64,000 nucleotides of DNA, taken from assembly GCF_020080835.1 (NCBI RefSeq), contig NC_058161.1, positions 7,604,001-7,668,000 of the forward strand. Reading direction: 5' to 3'. The notes under the pieces were generated by a model. That model had not been told where the DNA came from and made no database searches. It saw nothing but the letters and a program-made list of their open reading frames with translations. The translations under genes were made by a program, and so were the position numbers. The number at the start of each line of letters is the position of its first letter. Position 1 is the first letter of the stretch. Shown one piece after another: positions 40,255 to 53,847 of the stretch. This DNA comes from Cotesia glomerata. Lineage: Eukaryota > Arthropoda > Insecta > Hymenoptera > Braconidae.

Positions 40255-41526
40255 TTAAAAAATTACCAACTATTTTGAAATAAATGTATTCGGATTATTA
40301 AATCATGAATTATTTCCTCATCAAATATTCTTCACAATCTTCTATTTTCCATGACCATCCAATTGCTTTAAAAAATAAATAAAAATTTAACCGAAATGAA
40401 ATAAAGTTAATCATATACACCCTAAAAAAAATGACCTTATTGTTTCAAAACTAAAACAAGCAATGTAGGCTATAAAACCATTGATTATTTCTCCGAAATA
40501 TTTTTCATACTCTTCTCAAGTGATAATTATTTACCATCCTGAAAAATGTACAAAAAAATTGACCTAGAATAAGATAAAAAAAAAAAATAATTTTGAAAGT
40601 CATCAAACCGCAAATTATCCAATTCATTGAACAATTAGACCTCAGAATCAGTAATTGAATTAACACAATATTTTATCAGGGTCAGTGTAAATTAAACATA
40701 ACACAACATAACTTAAATTAATCTCAAGCCACCACGTCAATCAGCATAATGTAGTATCATAACGTGTACATCAAGAGCATTGTATCATCAGTAAATCGTC
40801 TACGTGGTGTCACTCGCGTTAACCCACGTATCCTCGCAATATGCATTGTACATACATCAGCAGCCTATACTGTCCCCTACACATTAAAAAAAAATTACGT
40901 TTCAGTACATACATTGCATTTACATATTTACTTACATACACAAATACTTTGAAAGTTTACTTACATATATGCTCCAGTGAATTAATACCACCCATGTATG
41001 AATCAACATACACAGCTGTCCATGTCATTTCTTCTTTTATACGCATGCGCGTAGTAACATACACGTACATGGTACATGCATCAATACAGTTCCATACATA
41101 CACATTAATAATATACCATTCAATATATGTATATGTCCAACCACCTACTCTGTAATCTACAATACATGACCCCAACATTGATGTTGCGTTTTAGTATAGT
41201 TGATCAAATAAAAATCTATGGATGTATTATGTTCTTTATATTATTATTATTATTATTATTATTTTATATTTAAGTATTTGTTAGATTATTCGGTAGATGT
41301 AAATGTAACCGTACAGGTTACAAAGCTGATCTTGACGCTGATGGTATTGGTGGTAGTCTGCTATTGGTAGTATGGGTTGGAAGAAATGAACTAGTGGTAG
41401 TGTCTGTAGGTGTGGGCTGAATTTCCTCGTGGTAGTGGTTGGCTCAGCGAGTTCTCGGCGATACGAGTGTTAGTCGACTGTTACACTCAGTCTTTACCAG
41501 GTTGCGTCTCAGTGAGTGCCCAGTCG

Positions 41527-41560
41527 TCAGTTAGTAGTTGCACAATGGCGCGTACGGTTG
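41527..41560 (+). promoter_or_regulatory. Inr + DPE core promoter, candidate tribbles start site
   Basis: TCAGTT (41527-41532, predicted +1 at A41529) is followed at exactly +28 to +32 by GGTTG (41556-41560), which fits the downstream promoter element RGWYV. Two more TCAGT initiators lie just upstream (41487, 41509) without a matching DPE. The surrounding 41400-41640 is relatively GC-rich. Orientation is plus, toward tribbles, whose start codon is 2.9 kb downstream. Link to tribbles is by position only. Confidence 0.5.
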
Positions 41561-41995
41561 GTGCTGCTTACACGTCATTATTAATTTCGTATTGTCTGTG
41601 TCGTCGTTGTTTCTAAGCGGAGATCGGCTTAAGGCCTCTTAGGCTTTAACTGTTCCCCGATTACGAATTATTCGTATAATATATGATATAATAATTCATC
41701 ATCAAAGTGATTATTATATTATTATTAAATTGGAAATATTTAACCGCATTTTATTACGGCTATATATATCTATATATATATTATAACGCTATAAGTAATC
41801 AATATCCGCTGAAGAAATCACGACAATATTTTTTTCATCACCGGATTCATCCGGTTTGACATTGACAATTACGATAAATATTATTATACGAAATATTGTT
41901 GTTACATTACGGTAACAATAATTACGTATATTATTTCAATTTGAAGAATAAAAAGAAAAGATTTAATGAGACTTTTTTTACTTAAAAAAACTAAG
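41529..41995 (+). other. Candidate non-coding 5' exon of tribbles
   Basis: Runs from the Inr+DPE start to a donor CTAAG|GTAATT at 41995. A matching acceptor (TATATTTTTCAG, AG at 43730-43731) begins a leader contiguous with the tribbles start codon at 44452. It contains upstream ATGs, for example at 41545, followed by a short frame ending in GTTTCTAAG. Inferred from signals only. Confidence 0.3.
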
Positions 41996-44451
41996 GTAAT
42001 TTTATATTATTATATGGATTAGTTATTATTATTATTGTTATTATAATATTTAAAAATGATTAAAAGTGTCAAAGATTGAAGTGCAAAGTGCAGTGGTTGA
42101 TGTTGTTATATATCAATGTTAATTTATATATTTATATTTCTTCAGTAAATTATCTTAATTTATTTATTTGTTTATTTAAAAGTGGCTGGTTTAAAAAATA
42201 TAATAAATATTTATCGAATATGTTGAATTTTATTCGAAAGCGCTTTCACAATGGTAACAACATTAACTACTTGTTCTTCATATCAATGCAACTTCAACTA
42301 GGTGTTTGGTGTGTGCTTTCTCCGGTTTTATTTATAAAAAACTAAAATAACCATTAACAAGATTTCTTCCGTTTACAATAATGATTATGATAATAAATTA
42401 CTCGTTTTTATGCACCCTAGATATTTCAAGGGTGTCACGCGTCATGTCGTGCGAGGTAGAATAAAAGTTTTTGGTATAATTGGAAAAATAATGGCTGAAA
42501 TGAGTGAAGTAATTTGAATGAATTTTATTTGCTGGACTTCGGCCATTTTGACCTTAACGAAGGATATCTGGCCAAGCTATCCGGTCGTAACATCACTAAC
42601 ATTCAAGAAACAACTAAGCTTATTTCATCATACCAATACATTTATACTCATCAACGTTTCTGTACGACTCTGATATGTACTCTGATAGGAGTTTAGTCTT
42701 GATCAATACATCCATGAAATAGTTAAACTATTTCACGTTTTTTAGCTTTTTGTAGCTTTACGCGTACAATTTCGACACTTTATTACAAATAATGTGTACA
42801 AATATCTGTACATACTTGAATATTTATGAGCTGTTGTGAACCGAGTCTACGGCATGCATCATATTTGTAATTTGAGTAGTTTTCTTTGATGATATACTGA
42901 TCAATATCATTGAGCCTTGTATGTCTTCAAGGTTTTGTTGTTGACGAAATAGTCAAGAAGCTACTTAACTGCTGTGATATCTTACAGTTTACTAATTATC
43001 AGATTTTTATTTATCTTCAACTTGATTTTCAAATATTCAGATTTTAATCGATTGAAATATTTTAATACTTCAATAATGTGTGAAGCCATTTTATGCAGTC
43101 CGTATTGGTCATGCGTAATTGTAAAATCATGCGCGGAAGAAACCGCGGAACTGTTGATAAATTTGAATTTAGATACTATTTATTATTGTAAATAGAGATA
43201 ATATTTAGTTATGAATGTTATTGAATGAATTTGATAATGCGATATTTTGAATGGTAGGAACATTGAAGCACCTTCCAGATACCCCTGACCTTAAAGATCT
43301 CCCACCATCGGTTGTCCGGTTTGTAATTACACAACTGTATTATAGACATTAATGTCGAAACCAAGTCACTGTTGTGCTGAAATCACGTTGTCTGAATCAC
43401 AACTGTTTAAAAAAAAATTAACATTTTTTTGTATTTTATATTTATATATTTACGATAAGTCCACCATATAACAATATACATACATTTATATACATATACA
43501 TACCGCATATATTGTATTGTACACAACGTAGATATATGTACATAATTGACATTATAAGTCGTGTATTTTTTTTATCTTTTTAATCGGTGATTATACACAT
43601 TATATTTTTTCAATGTCGTAATCCCGGGATTCCTTTGTTTGTTTCATTAGTATATCCTAATTGTTACTCACCGATTAATAAAATTTATTAATATTTAAAT
43701 ATACTAATAAATAATTTTTTATATTTTTCAGAATAATAAATCAGGGTAATTTGGTGATTCATTAAGTTCATCAGGTCAAAATTAAATAATTCCGTCCACG
43801 GGAATAAACAATTACCACGACGAAATCAAGTCCCACCTATTTATAAAATTAAATAATAAAACAGTGATAATTAATAATTATAATAGGAGTAATGATAGTA
43901 ATAAAATAAAATTATAACTTGTTACTGCAGTTACCTGAAGAATATATAAAAAAAATGAAAGCAGCGCTTCGGTAAATAATTATTCGACCACACAATCGAT
44001 AATAAACACGTGGTTGTTAAGTTTTACGTAAAGTGTAAAAATAATTAACATTCATATAAATGTTTGTATAATGAGTGAATACTGATACGCAACTGGTTGG
44101 TCGGTTTGTAATAAAGATAGAATATTACAAACAGAGTTAATAATAACGAATTAACAATTAAGAGAGAATAAAAAAACTGAGTAGAAGAAAAATAATAATA
44201 AACACCAGTAAAGTGTTCCAATTTAACGAAGGTCATCGTTGTTGTAAGCCATTGCAACTCACTACTACTTGTCTCAGTGGTGTTGTAGCAAACGGTAATT
44301 ACGGTGGGACATAGACAAGAAAGGATTGTTTGTTATTTTAATATACAAGAGTGTAATTCAGTGTCTAAGAAGAGGTCCATTTGTTGGATTCTAAGTGTGT
44401 GTGCGTGTGTGTGCCTAAAAACGGAGGATAAAATCCGTGTGCTCGCGCAAT
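41996..44451 (+). other. Putative first intron and leader of tribbles
   Basis: AT-rich, no coding frame of note. The part from 43732 to 44451 is probably 5' untranslated sequence directly joined to the first coding exon, because I see no acceptor closer to the start codon. Confidence 0.3.
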
Positions 44452-47400
44452 ATGAGATTGGCCAATCGTCAGCATCCGCTGAATTTAACAGTGACGCGAA
44501 TCAACAATGGCAAGTTCCTGGTTAATCCAAATGGACATCAAGAAGTCAATCAGCCGAATTGTAATGATAACCAAGAGCCGGCACCGGTGTCCCCAGTTGT
44601 ATTTCCAAGCTGTGAATTTGTACCGACGACTCAGCATGGTCCCACGATACTTGGTGACAGATTTTTACTTGTCGGACCGGCTGAGGGCAGTGCTCTTTAC
44701 CGGTGTGTTGATGTTCAAACTGGTCAACAACTCGTTGCCAAGGTAAACATTTATTTATTATTGTCATTATTTCTATGCTATTATTTTGTTATAATGAGTA
44801 TAAATGATTTTTAATAACAGTGAAGAAGAAGATGATGATGATGATGATAATAATGATAATTAAATTTCTATTGCAAATGTATTCTCATGTTCATGGTAGA
44901 TACTATTCTTACACAGTTTAACGTCGTTATTAACGTTTTACAATCAACGCGCGTTATACAATGAAAGTTACATCAGCATCCCGCGCGAGCAAACACAAGG
45001 ACTGTGTATTATAACACGTCTCTTTTAATACGTGTATGTACAAGAGATGTATATATTCATTTTATTCATAATCGTACACTCGCAACCAGGGGCGTTGAAT
45101 TCAATTGACGATTACGTCCTCTCTGGATGCTTTCGTAAGCCCCAGATCCGTTCCTCGACAACATCATAATCGTCATCACCATCATTATAATCTTTGACAA
45201 TTGAATTTCAAAGTCAAAGTCTAATTATCCATTTAATTACATTACAAACCGGTTACTCATATTTATATTCTTCTATAGTTCTCAGTGTATACTATATTTA
45301 TGTATTACGTATTTCGTTTGACACAAAAAAGGACCTTAATAATTAAGTTACCTTGGCATGTTTAGCAATTGTTAATTAATAACTAACAAGGTGATTTATT
45401 GAATTATTATTTTATAATTTTTCTAGCAACTCACGGCAAGTGACAAAGGTGGCGAGGCACTTTTGCAAGCTCATATGAGACTGGAAGGCACAGGAGCGGC
45501 AAGTGCTGTCGCTGGGATAGTTGATGCTGGTCGTGATAAAAAATATTTACTACTAGAGGGTCATCACGGTGATCTCCATGCATATGTGAGGGCAAGACGG
45601 CGACTACGCGAGCCTGAGGCGAGACGGCTTTTTAGGCAAGTCTCCAAGGCTGTTGCTACGTGCCACGAGAATGGTGTCGTGCTCAGGGATCTCAAACTCA
45701 GGAAATTCGTCTTTGCTGATGAAGCGAGGTTAATTTCATTTTTTATTCTGATTTAATGATTTAATTTTTAATTTCAGCTGGAGATAAATAAAAAAAAAAT
45801 TAATAATAATGATAAAATAAAATAAAACGAGAATGAAAATAATTTCGACGAACATAATATAACGGGAAGAGAATACTTGTCTCTAGTCAGTGACTAGTCT
45901 GTCTTGGTCATGGGAAAATCCGTGACAAGGTTGAAGAGCAAGGCAGGCGCTGTTGGGTGTGTGTAATTGAACTCTAAAGTCTAGGTGGATTGAAGCAGGC
46001 GGCCAGGCATATAGGCACATAGCGTAGCATAACTTAAAGCCTACACTCATACACATACATACATACATAAGGTTCTTCACGATAGTTGTCATCGTAGATG
46101 TACAAAGCCGCTGCCACAGGCCAAGCCCGGGAACCGGCTCGCATGCATTTCTGTTGGCCAATCGTGCCGCTCGCATTCTTGCGGCTTGAGTATATAATAC
46201 ACGGAGCCCGGGCGCGTTGCATATGCTGTTGCTGTTGCTGCTGCTGGTGGTGATGCCGGCTCTTGCACATGAACGAACAGAATGGATCATGAATAAAAGG
46301 AATGAGCAGAGATAAAGAAAACGACGTATGTACGTGCATGAGAGATATAGATAGAATTATAACGAAACGTTTAATAGAGATGGTGATATTGAACGAGAGA
46401 CGGATGAGTGGGAGCAAAAGAGCGAAAATATATTAAATGTAATAATGTAAGAGACGAGAAGAAGGAAGGGGCACGTGTTGCAAGTCAGAAAAGCATATTG
46501 GTTCATCGACTGGAGGGTTTTGAAACCACCTTCGTATATATAATTAACAAACGTGTGGCTGTTTTACTGGCCGTGCCCTGCTAGCCCGAGGGTTCCTTTC
46601 CCTCTTTATTTCTCTGTCTTTCTCATTTTTATTTTTACCACAATCTAATTTATCCTCCATAATATTCAGTTTTTCTTATCATATCCGTTTTTACTTTAGT
46701 TAGAGTTCACGACTTTTCAAGTGCTTGCTTTGTTTATCATTTTAAATTTCTCTTACTCTTACTTAACTATAAAGGCATCTTTGAGTATGCTCACGACTTA
46801 CACGCATACCTCGTACTTTCAAAGCGCCACGCGGATACATCGGGCGTCGAACTCAGACGCCCGGATTTAGCACAGTGTCCAACAACGCTCTGTATCCGAC
46901 TTTGGTTGTCTTTCACTAAAAATTAACTTTCTTTACTTTTTTTTTATTTTAAACGAGTTATTCAATTTTATTATTCATCCATTCATTTTATTTATTTATG
47001 GTGATATACCTACAGAAACTTGAAACTTTGCCTGTTTTCAGGGATAAAAAAAAATATTTTTCTTCTCTATTGTTCTGGTGTTAATTGAGATATTTGGTAA
47101 CTGTTTCTTTAGATCGGTACAATTTATTTATCTAATTATCCGTAATTAGGCTTCTTTTAGACTACCGTTATTTTTTATGTTGTGTTTGATTGCACTAACA
47201 TCTGTCATTAAGCAATAGTTGGAAAAAAGCCCAATTATTAACAATTAAACAAATAGAGATATCCAATTTAAAGAAATAAAAATAAAAACAAGAGTTTAAT
47301 ATTTAGAAGTAATTAAAACAATAATCACATAAATATTAGTGAATAAATGTCTATAATTAAAATGTAGCCTTGTTGATGTCCTCCTTTACGTACTCTTTCT

Positions 47401-49124
47401 ATTCCTAATTCTCTCGACATTCTCGTCGTTTGTTAGTTGAGTTTCCAATCGACAGCGATTGGTCATCACGCGGGTATTTCACAAGAGCCGTTGATCTCAA
47501 CAAGACTTGCGCTTGAATTTTTATTAAAGGTTCTTGAACCCGTTAAAACAACCGGGAGTGAAAGTTTTCGAAGAAAGCAGATGTCAACGACCCACCTCTT
47601 TTCCTTTTTCTCTTTCTATTTCTCTCTCCCAAACGTTCTCTCGCTCTCATTTTCTTGAATCTTGTTCTTTTATTTTCTATTTTATTCTATTATGGCTAAC
47701 CGGACACATTTTAATTTTTCTTCGTATCACCTACATGCGTGAGTAAAGGCGTGTATTACTATGTGCCACGATCTGAAATATCAATCGATCTTGTGAATAA
47801 CAAGGCATTTAAGTTAAACACATAAATACATATATTGAAACACACATACAGAGAAAATATATTTATATGCACGTGTACCAACAAAGTCACGGCATAAAAG
47901 TCGTGAGGACCAAATCAAAAACGTGTTGTAATCGGCGATGGGCCAAGCTCTTGTTATTACCCAATCATACATACACTCGAGGCTATATTACGCGTACTCT
48001 CACATTACTTTTATACATACTTTACTCTTATATACTTCCGTATTACTTGTATGTGCATATTCACATGAATATAAATATATACACATATATACAAATAAAT
48101 AAATTGACATTAGGTATAAATCTCAATATAAGTTAAGTGAGACAGTATTATTATAAGCAAAGACTTGATTGAGGTGCCTCGAGGTATTAAACCCTCTAGC
48201 ATCGGGCTTTCGCTACCATTACTTATTATATTATATTATATTATACTATTATACATTAACCAACGTAACTTACACTTAACAAACCAGCAACACAGAGTGT
48301 TAGCCATAAAGCCTCGTTGTTGGTTGTTACTGTCTTTCGTCTACAACTCTTATCCACCAACGGTTTACCAATGCTACGTTTATGCCGATGTCTCAATCGT
48401 CAAAGACTCTTGCTAAATTGAATGTCTTACAGTCACGCGGCTAACGTAAACTATGTATGTATAGAGACAAGACTTGCTTGCTTACTTGCTTAGCTGTCGT
48501 GTTGAGTAAACGGTACGCGTATCTCTCTTTTGTGCTTTGCAATACTCTGACATCAAGTCACGGAGATAACCCACAGGCTTACAATCATTCTCGTTTTATT
48601 TTTTCTTTAATTTCATCTATTTATATTAATTTTACTGATTTATTAATGTTATTTTAATTATTTGCAGGACACGATTACGGCTGGAAAGCTTGGAAGACGC
48701 AGTGATTGTTGATGACGATGATGATAAATTAACAGATCGCCGCGGATGTCCAGCTTATGTAGCGCCAGAAGTTCTACGTTCAGGGCGAGCTTACTCAGGC
48801 AAAGCTGCGGATATCTGGTCACTGGGTGTATTACTTTACACAATGTTAGTTGGTCGTTATCCATTCAATGACGCAGAGCATGCGTCGCTTTTTGCTAAAA
48901 TATCAAGAGGACTGTTCAGCGTACCAGATCTATTTAGCGCACGTGCACGGTGCCTGATCCAAGCTATATTGAGGCGAGAACCTTCAGAAAGGCCAGACGC
49001 ACCGGATTTACTAAGGCATCCGTGGTTATCGAAACCATTGTTAAGTTCTTCGCATATCACCGGTAAAATGTCTAACCACGATCAGATCGTTCCTGACAAC
49101 CAGACCAATCGTTCTCAAGACTGA
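44452..49124 (+). CDS. trbl: Tribbles pseudokinase
   Basis: Three plus-strand coding exons: 44452-44742, 45427-45728 and 48668-49124. GT-AG joints are in frame; 349 residues, typical for Tribbles (about 340-370 in vertebrates). The start is the ATG at 44452 (MRLANRQHPLNL); the frame is open upstream but only with GTG. The VAIK lysine is at 97 (LVAK). The catalytic loop is LRDLKLRKFVF at 183-193, and the Mg-binding DFG is replaced by SLE (205-207, in RLESLEDA), the hallmark of this pseudokinase family. GCPAYVAPEVL and YSGKAADIWSLGVLLYTMLVGRYPF follow. The tail has HPWLS and the COP1-binding DQIVP at 336-340. Tribbles scaffolds COP1 ubiquitin ligase onto substrates such as C/EBP/Slbo and String and restrains Akt and MEK signalling. 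Intron 2 (2.9 kb) has unusual open segments but no required exon. Confidence 0.96.
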
Positions 49125-50776
49125 TTTCGTGAATATTATATTCCAATAATTGCGTACATTTTACGATAATCATCTATAATTATTGTCATTTCAGAATTTT
49201 CTGTTAATTCTTTTTTTTTTTTTTAATTTGATTATTTTTTCTTTGGTTAAATCCTTGATAAAATAATTTTTATTTCTGTTGATTTTTTTTTCTCTATAGT
49301 TAAATTATTCATGCGTATGCTTTTTTCTTGTTAATTAGCATTCGTAATTAAAATTGTGCATTCACACCTGATTGTACAGTAACACCAATGTTCATTTGTT
49401 ATTTTTATTTGTTTTTTTTTTTTTTTTTTTTTTAAATTATTACATTTACTGAACGCAAATCCATTCTTCCGTACCTTCGGGTAAAAATGCCAGGCGTGTT
49501 CCAGATTAAAGTCTGTGTACACATCGTGATTGCAGAAGAAAAATAACTTAAAGATTAGATACTTTAAATGAGATAAACATTTAATAAATTGTTGCTTAAG
49601 GGCTCCCAAGTGATAAAATCAAATCTTACATAAATATTCATTCATTTTTATGCCATAAATTTGTTATTTTAAATCATTGTATGTATATTTAATAATAATA
49701 TTTAACTGGTATATGATATCAATTATTTTGAGAAAAAATTTTTCAAGTATGGAAAATATTTTTCATAAATTTCAGAATATTAAATTTTTTTCTTTGTTTT
49801 TTTACTATTCGTAGAACTCTTAATTGATTTTTAGTTGATATTTAAGAACAAGTGTATGTAATCTTCAATGAAGTCTGTAACTGTAAAAATACTACCCTTC
49901 CTCTTCATTATTATTAATAATAATATTATTATCATTACTTTCATCAGTACTATTATTATTGTTATAATTAATATTATTTTTTTACTCCAAATTTTTGGAG
50001 TATACGGCTGAATATTATTATAACAATGCTTTCGTCGTTGAAGATAAAAATGTGTATCATACAAATATTTAACTTCATTTAATTAAATTTAATGTCTTAA
50101 AGTTATAGAACGATAAAACAAGTGATGTAAATAACTAGGTAGTTAATAAGTGAACGTATGTGAAACATAAAAAAAAACAAATATATGAAACATATACAAT
50201 AATTTTCTTTTTATTTTATTTTTCTATCAATTGCTTATTAAAAATTGATTTGTTCAACTATTTTAAATTTTCTTAGATTTTATTTTAATTTTTTCATTAA
50301 AAATCGAAGAATCTAGTTTATATCTAATGCCATTCAAAGAATAGACAAGTTGTGCCATCTAACAGCGTTGATTACTATTCAAACTGATAGTAATTAATTT
50401 TGAAATTTTTTAAATAAACTAGTTTGTTTTTCAAGAAAATCAAAAATTATATTAAATAAAATTAATTTATCAAGAAACATTGCTACGAGAGAGTTCGAGA
50501 AGAGCCGGTGACCCGTTTTAGTTCATTAATTACTTTTATTTAAACTAATAAGCTTAATATGATAAATTCCTTAAAGTCACGGGAGCTCGTATTTGAAATA
50601 AAAAAAAAACTTTATTATTTTAAACATTTATAATTACAAAATCATAATAAATTTATACCTATCATTGCTAAAATGATTTAAATCTATATTATGAATTTTA
50701 CATAAATTAAAATTTTTTATGCAAATTTTTACTTTTATTAACTGCAAAAAGTTAAGTGAATTGATTTCTTCTTGAA
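49125..50776. other. Intergenic stretch between the 3' ends of tribbles and TDH
   Basis: Convergent 3' UTRs are expected here. T22 run at 49412-49433. No gene recognised. Several AATAAA/ATTAAA-like sequences occur, none decisive for tribbles. Confidence 0.4.
50734..50739 (-). terminator. Polyadenylation signal AATAAA, TDH
   Basis: The minus strand reads GTTAATAAAAGT about 38 bases after the TDH stop codon. A canonical hexamer at a plausible distance. Confidence 0.45.
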
Positions 50777-53432
50777 TTATGCGTAGCTGTTAACTTCCTT
50801 GAGTCTTTGATATTTAGGCGCAAAATTCTCACTAACATCTTGGATCATTGTTGAAACGAGCCTCTTTAAATCATATTTGTGCGACCATCCCCAATCATTA
50901 CGAGCTTCCGAGTCATCAAATACTTGCGGCCATGATTCAGCTGTGAATAAAAAACATTTTTTATTAAATTATTTTTATAGTTTAAAATTTTACTTTGAAT
51001 CTCATGAAGTAATTTGAGTTTAAAATAAACGGAAAAAAAAATATTTTATTTGATAAAAAGTATCTGGTTAATTCTGTCTAAATTTTGAAATCAACTTTCC
51101 AACTAGCAATTTTTTGAATCGAGAAAGCTAGATAAATGGCTTTGGAGCTAAAAACGTCCATATCTTTTGTGATATTTCCGGCTTGAGCTATTGCGAAAAA
51201 ATATTCTAAGGTCGCATAATGGTTAAAAAAATTTTAGTATTAACTTTCATATATTTTTGTAACCTTCAACTCAGTCTCTTATAACAATTATTGACAATCT
51301 CAACCTGTGCAAAAGTTTGCAACAGTTACCGATGTTTAAATTAAAAAAAAAAAAATATAAATAAATAAATGTCTTTCTGTTTTTTATAAGTCTTTGCAGT
51401 TTTATATTCTTAAAAAATTAGATATTTTTTATAAAAAAATTAGAAATTGCTTATTTTTATTTCAAATCATCAATATTCAAATTCTATTTAAAAAAAAAAA
51501 AAGAAAGAAAAAAACTTTATAGTGATTTAATTATTAAATAAAATAAATACCTATCAATTGCCGTGAATCCGGTTTATATGAAATTTCAAGATCAGGAATA
51601 TGTTTACGTAGTTCATTAAACAACTCCTCCGGTGTAAAACTCATTGCAGTTACATTATAAGTTCGCTTTTTCAGCATCTCATCAGGAACGTTGAGGAATT
51701 GGAACAAAGAGTTCAAGCAATCGTCAATATACATCATCGGTAATTTCGTATAAGGTTCTAAGTAGCATTCATACCTTTTAGTCATCAACCCTTCATGGAA
51801 AACTGCAACTGCATAATCTAAAAAAAATAAATAAATAATTCATCTTTAATCTTAAAAAATATAATACTGAAATTAGCAAACATCTAAGAATTTTTTTATT
51901 AATTAAATTAGAACTAAAAAAATATTTTTAAAAAATTGTACTTATAGTTTTTCAAATCTTCTAGATGTGGAATTTTTCTTTTTATTTTTTTATAATAATT
52001 TTTTTGAGTAAGAAAAATAATACTGAGTGTCAGATGTTTATTAATTTAATTTTCATATCAAAAATTTGGAATAAAAAAAAGTAGAATTCTTGTCAGATGC
52101 AAAAAATAATTTAACATATATGTGAAGCAAATTCATTTAAATGAATAATTTATTCTGTTACTTTAATCTAGAAAATAGTTCATGGATCGTAGAATAAACA
52201 AGACAATCTCACGCTTGCAAGCTCTCAAATTTCAAGATTGATTACCTCATTATGCAATTGTACCAACAAAACCGCTATTGCTATTGCTGTTTAGATTTAT
52301 GTCCTAGTTGTTTCTTTTTGCACAATAATTCTTTTTTAAAGTAAAATTTATTTAAAATATTTATGACTTTATTTTTTTACCTGTAGTACCACCGCCAGGG
52401 GGGTCGCTGCTAATCACACCTGGGAATCTCAAACAGCGAAAATCAAGGCCAAATCTGTGATGGTAATATTCACCAAGAAGTTCAGCATGTACTTTACTGA
52501 CCCCATAAATTGTTCTTGGTCGTTGCACAGTTGTGTTAGGCGTAGGATTGCGTGGCGAGTCAGGACCAAAAGCTCCGATTGTTGAGGGTACAAATATTTT
52601 TAAGTTATACTGCTTAGCCAATTCCATCACATTGTGCATCCCTGTGTGGTTGTAAATATTTACATTTACATTGAAAAATAAAAGTCATGATATTTGTATT
52701 TTCTTTTTAATTTAAGAAAGCAAGTTAATGAATTATAATAAAAGTTTCCGTCACAAAATTACACTCCAACGCGCTCGAAATCGTCTTTGTTATTTAACTT
52801 TCACTTTGACTTTCTAAACAACAAGCTAATTTTATTTTTTTTTTTTTTTTTCAAGTTACTTTGGACTTTGATGATAATAAAATAGAGATAATTAAAATTT
52901 TATGCAAATCATGCTATTAATAATATATATTCAAAAAATTATAATAAGGAAAAAACAAAGTTTTTCTTACCTTCAATATTGACACGCACAGCTAATGGGA
53001 CATTTTGCTCCCCAACAGCACTTAGAAGTGCGCTGAAATGTATTAGCCAATCGATTTGATGATTGACGACTATTTTCTGCAACCCTTTGAAATCTAAAAT
53101 ATCTGCGAAAATAAATGGCCCGTTTGATAAAGATTCATTTGACGGTTTTATTATGTCTGATAGGATAACATTTTCGTTGCCATAATTTTTGCGTAGCAGT
53201 TTTGCGCATTCTGTTCCTAATTGTCCTAATCCACCTGCAATTAAAAAAAAATTATACTTGTTTTATTATTTTAATTTAATTTATAAATAATAATAATCTT
53301 TTTACCTGTTATTAAAATTCGTGGCGGTTTATCAGAACTCCTAATGTCTTTTTTAAAAACTTCACTTGTTTTAATTCCGCGTAAAGAAATATTGATCTGA
53401 GATTTTAATTTCAGAAATTTTCTACTAAACAT
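50777..53432 (-). CDS. TDH: L-threonine 3-dehydrogenase, mitochondrial
   Basis: Five minus-strand coding exons: 53432-53306, 53234-52971, 52641-52381, 51817-51551 and 50940-50777. All four introns are GT-AG and all interrupt after the first base of a codon; 360 residues, near the usual 370. The N-terminus (MFSRKFLKLKSQ...RGIK) is basic and free of acids, like a mitochondrial presequence. The NAD-binding TGGLGQLG lies at 42-49. The short-chain dehydrogenase catalytic residues are S150/T151 (VPSTIGAFGP), Y176 and K180 (IYGVSKVHAE). The family signature RFPGVISSDPPGGGTTDYAV follows. The enzyme oxidises L-threonine to 2-amino-3-ketobutyrate with NAD+, which KBL then splits to glycine and acetyl-CoA. 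All catalytic residues are intact, unlike the human pseudogene. Confidence 0.96.
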
Positions 53433-53821
53433 TGTTAATTAAAAAAAGATTTTTGGTAGGTTGGTGGGTCTGCTTTAGTTTTTAGAGTTCAATGGATTAT
53501 GAATAACGGTTTGCTAAAAGAAACGACAAAATGGAGATAAATTATTCTATAGTATTGATTGTTGATCGGTTTACGGTCTAGCAACTACTGCTCACTCCAG
53601 GTACAGCTCAGTTTAATACAATATGATATGATCGTACGGTACTCCTATTAGATAGGAATTTGGAAAACCAGTTTCGATGGAGAGAGGGCAACATCGAATG
53701 GGAGATCTTTGGTTTATACCTGTTTTAGTCCAGACATGTAAATTATAAAAAAAAGTACCGATGCAATAATTTATTACCACTAGAGAATATTTATAAAGAT
53801 TCATTTACTAAAAAATTATTA
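53433..53821. other. TDH 5' flank
   Basis: Contains the upstream region of TDH; a slightly GC-richer segment at 53560-53730 may include the promoter. No other gene seen. Confidence 0.3.
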
Positions 53822-53847
53822 CCCGATGAAAAAAGTTTTTGTCTAAT

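Larger units (their letters stand above)
29291..41400. other. Gene desert
   Basis: About 12 kb with no frame I can assign. It contains the foldback element at 31564, hairpins at 36260-36357 and 37495-37530, poly-A at 39418 and the TTAA MITE at 40017. Tandem duplication of an AAAAATTTAATTTTTTATAA unit occurs at 38488-38555. The rest is AT-rich with numerous TATA/CATA simple tracts. It may hold distal regulatory DNA for tribbles. Confidence 0.4.

Noticed and set aside
45883..46417. Two antisense frames of 127-135 codons in tribbles intron 2
   Set aside because: They contain CAG-repeat glutamines and simple-sequence text; nothing indicates an intronic antisense gene.
46840..46863. Perfect small hairpin GGGCGTC...GACGCCC in tribbles intron 2
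   Set aside because: Too short to distinguish from chance and not embedded in a larger fold.
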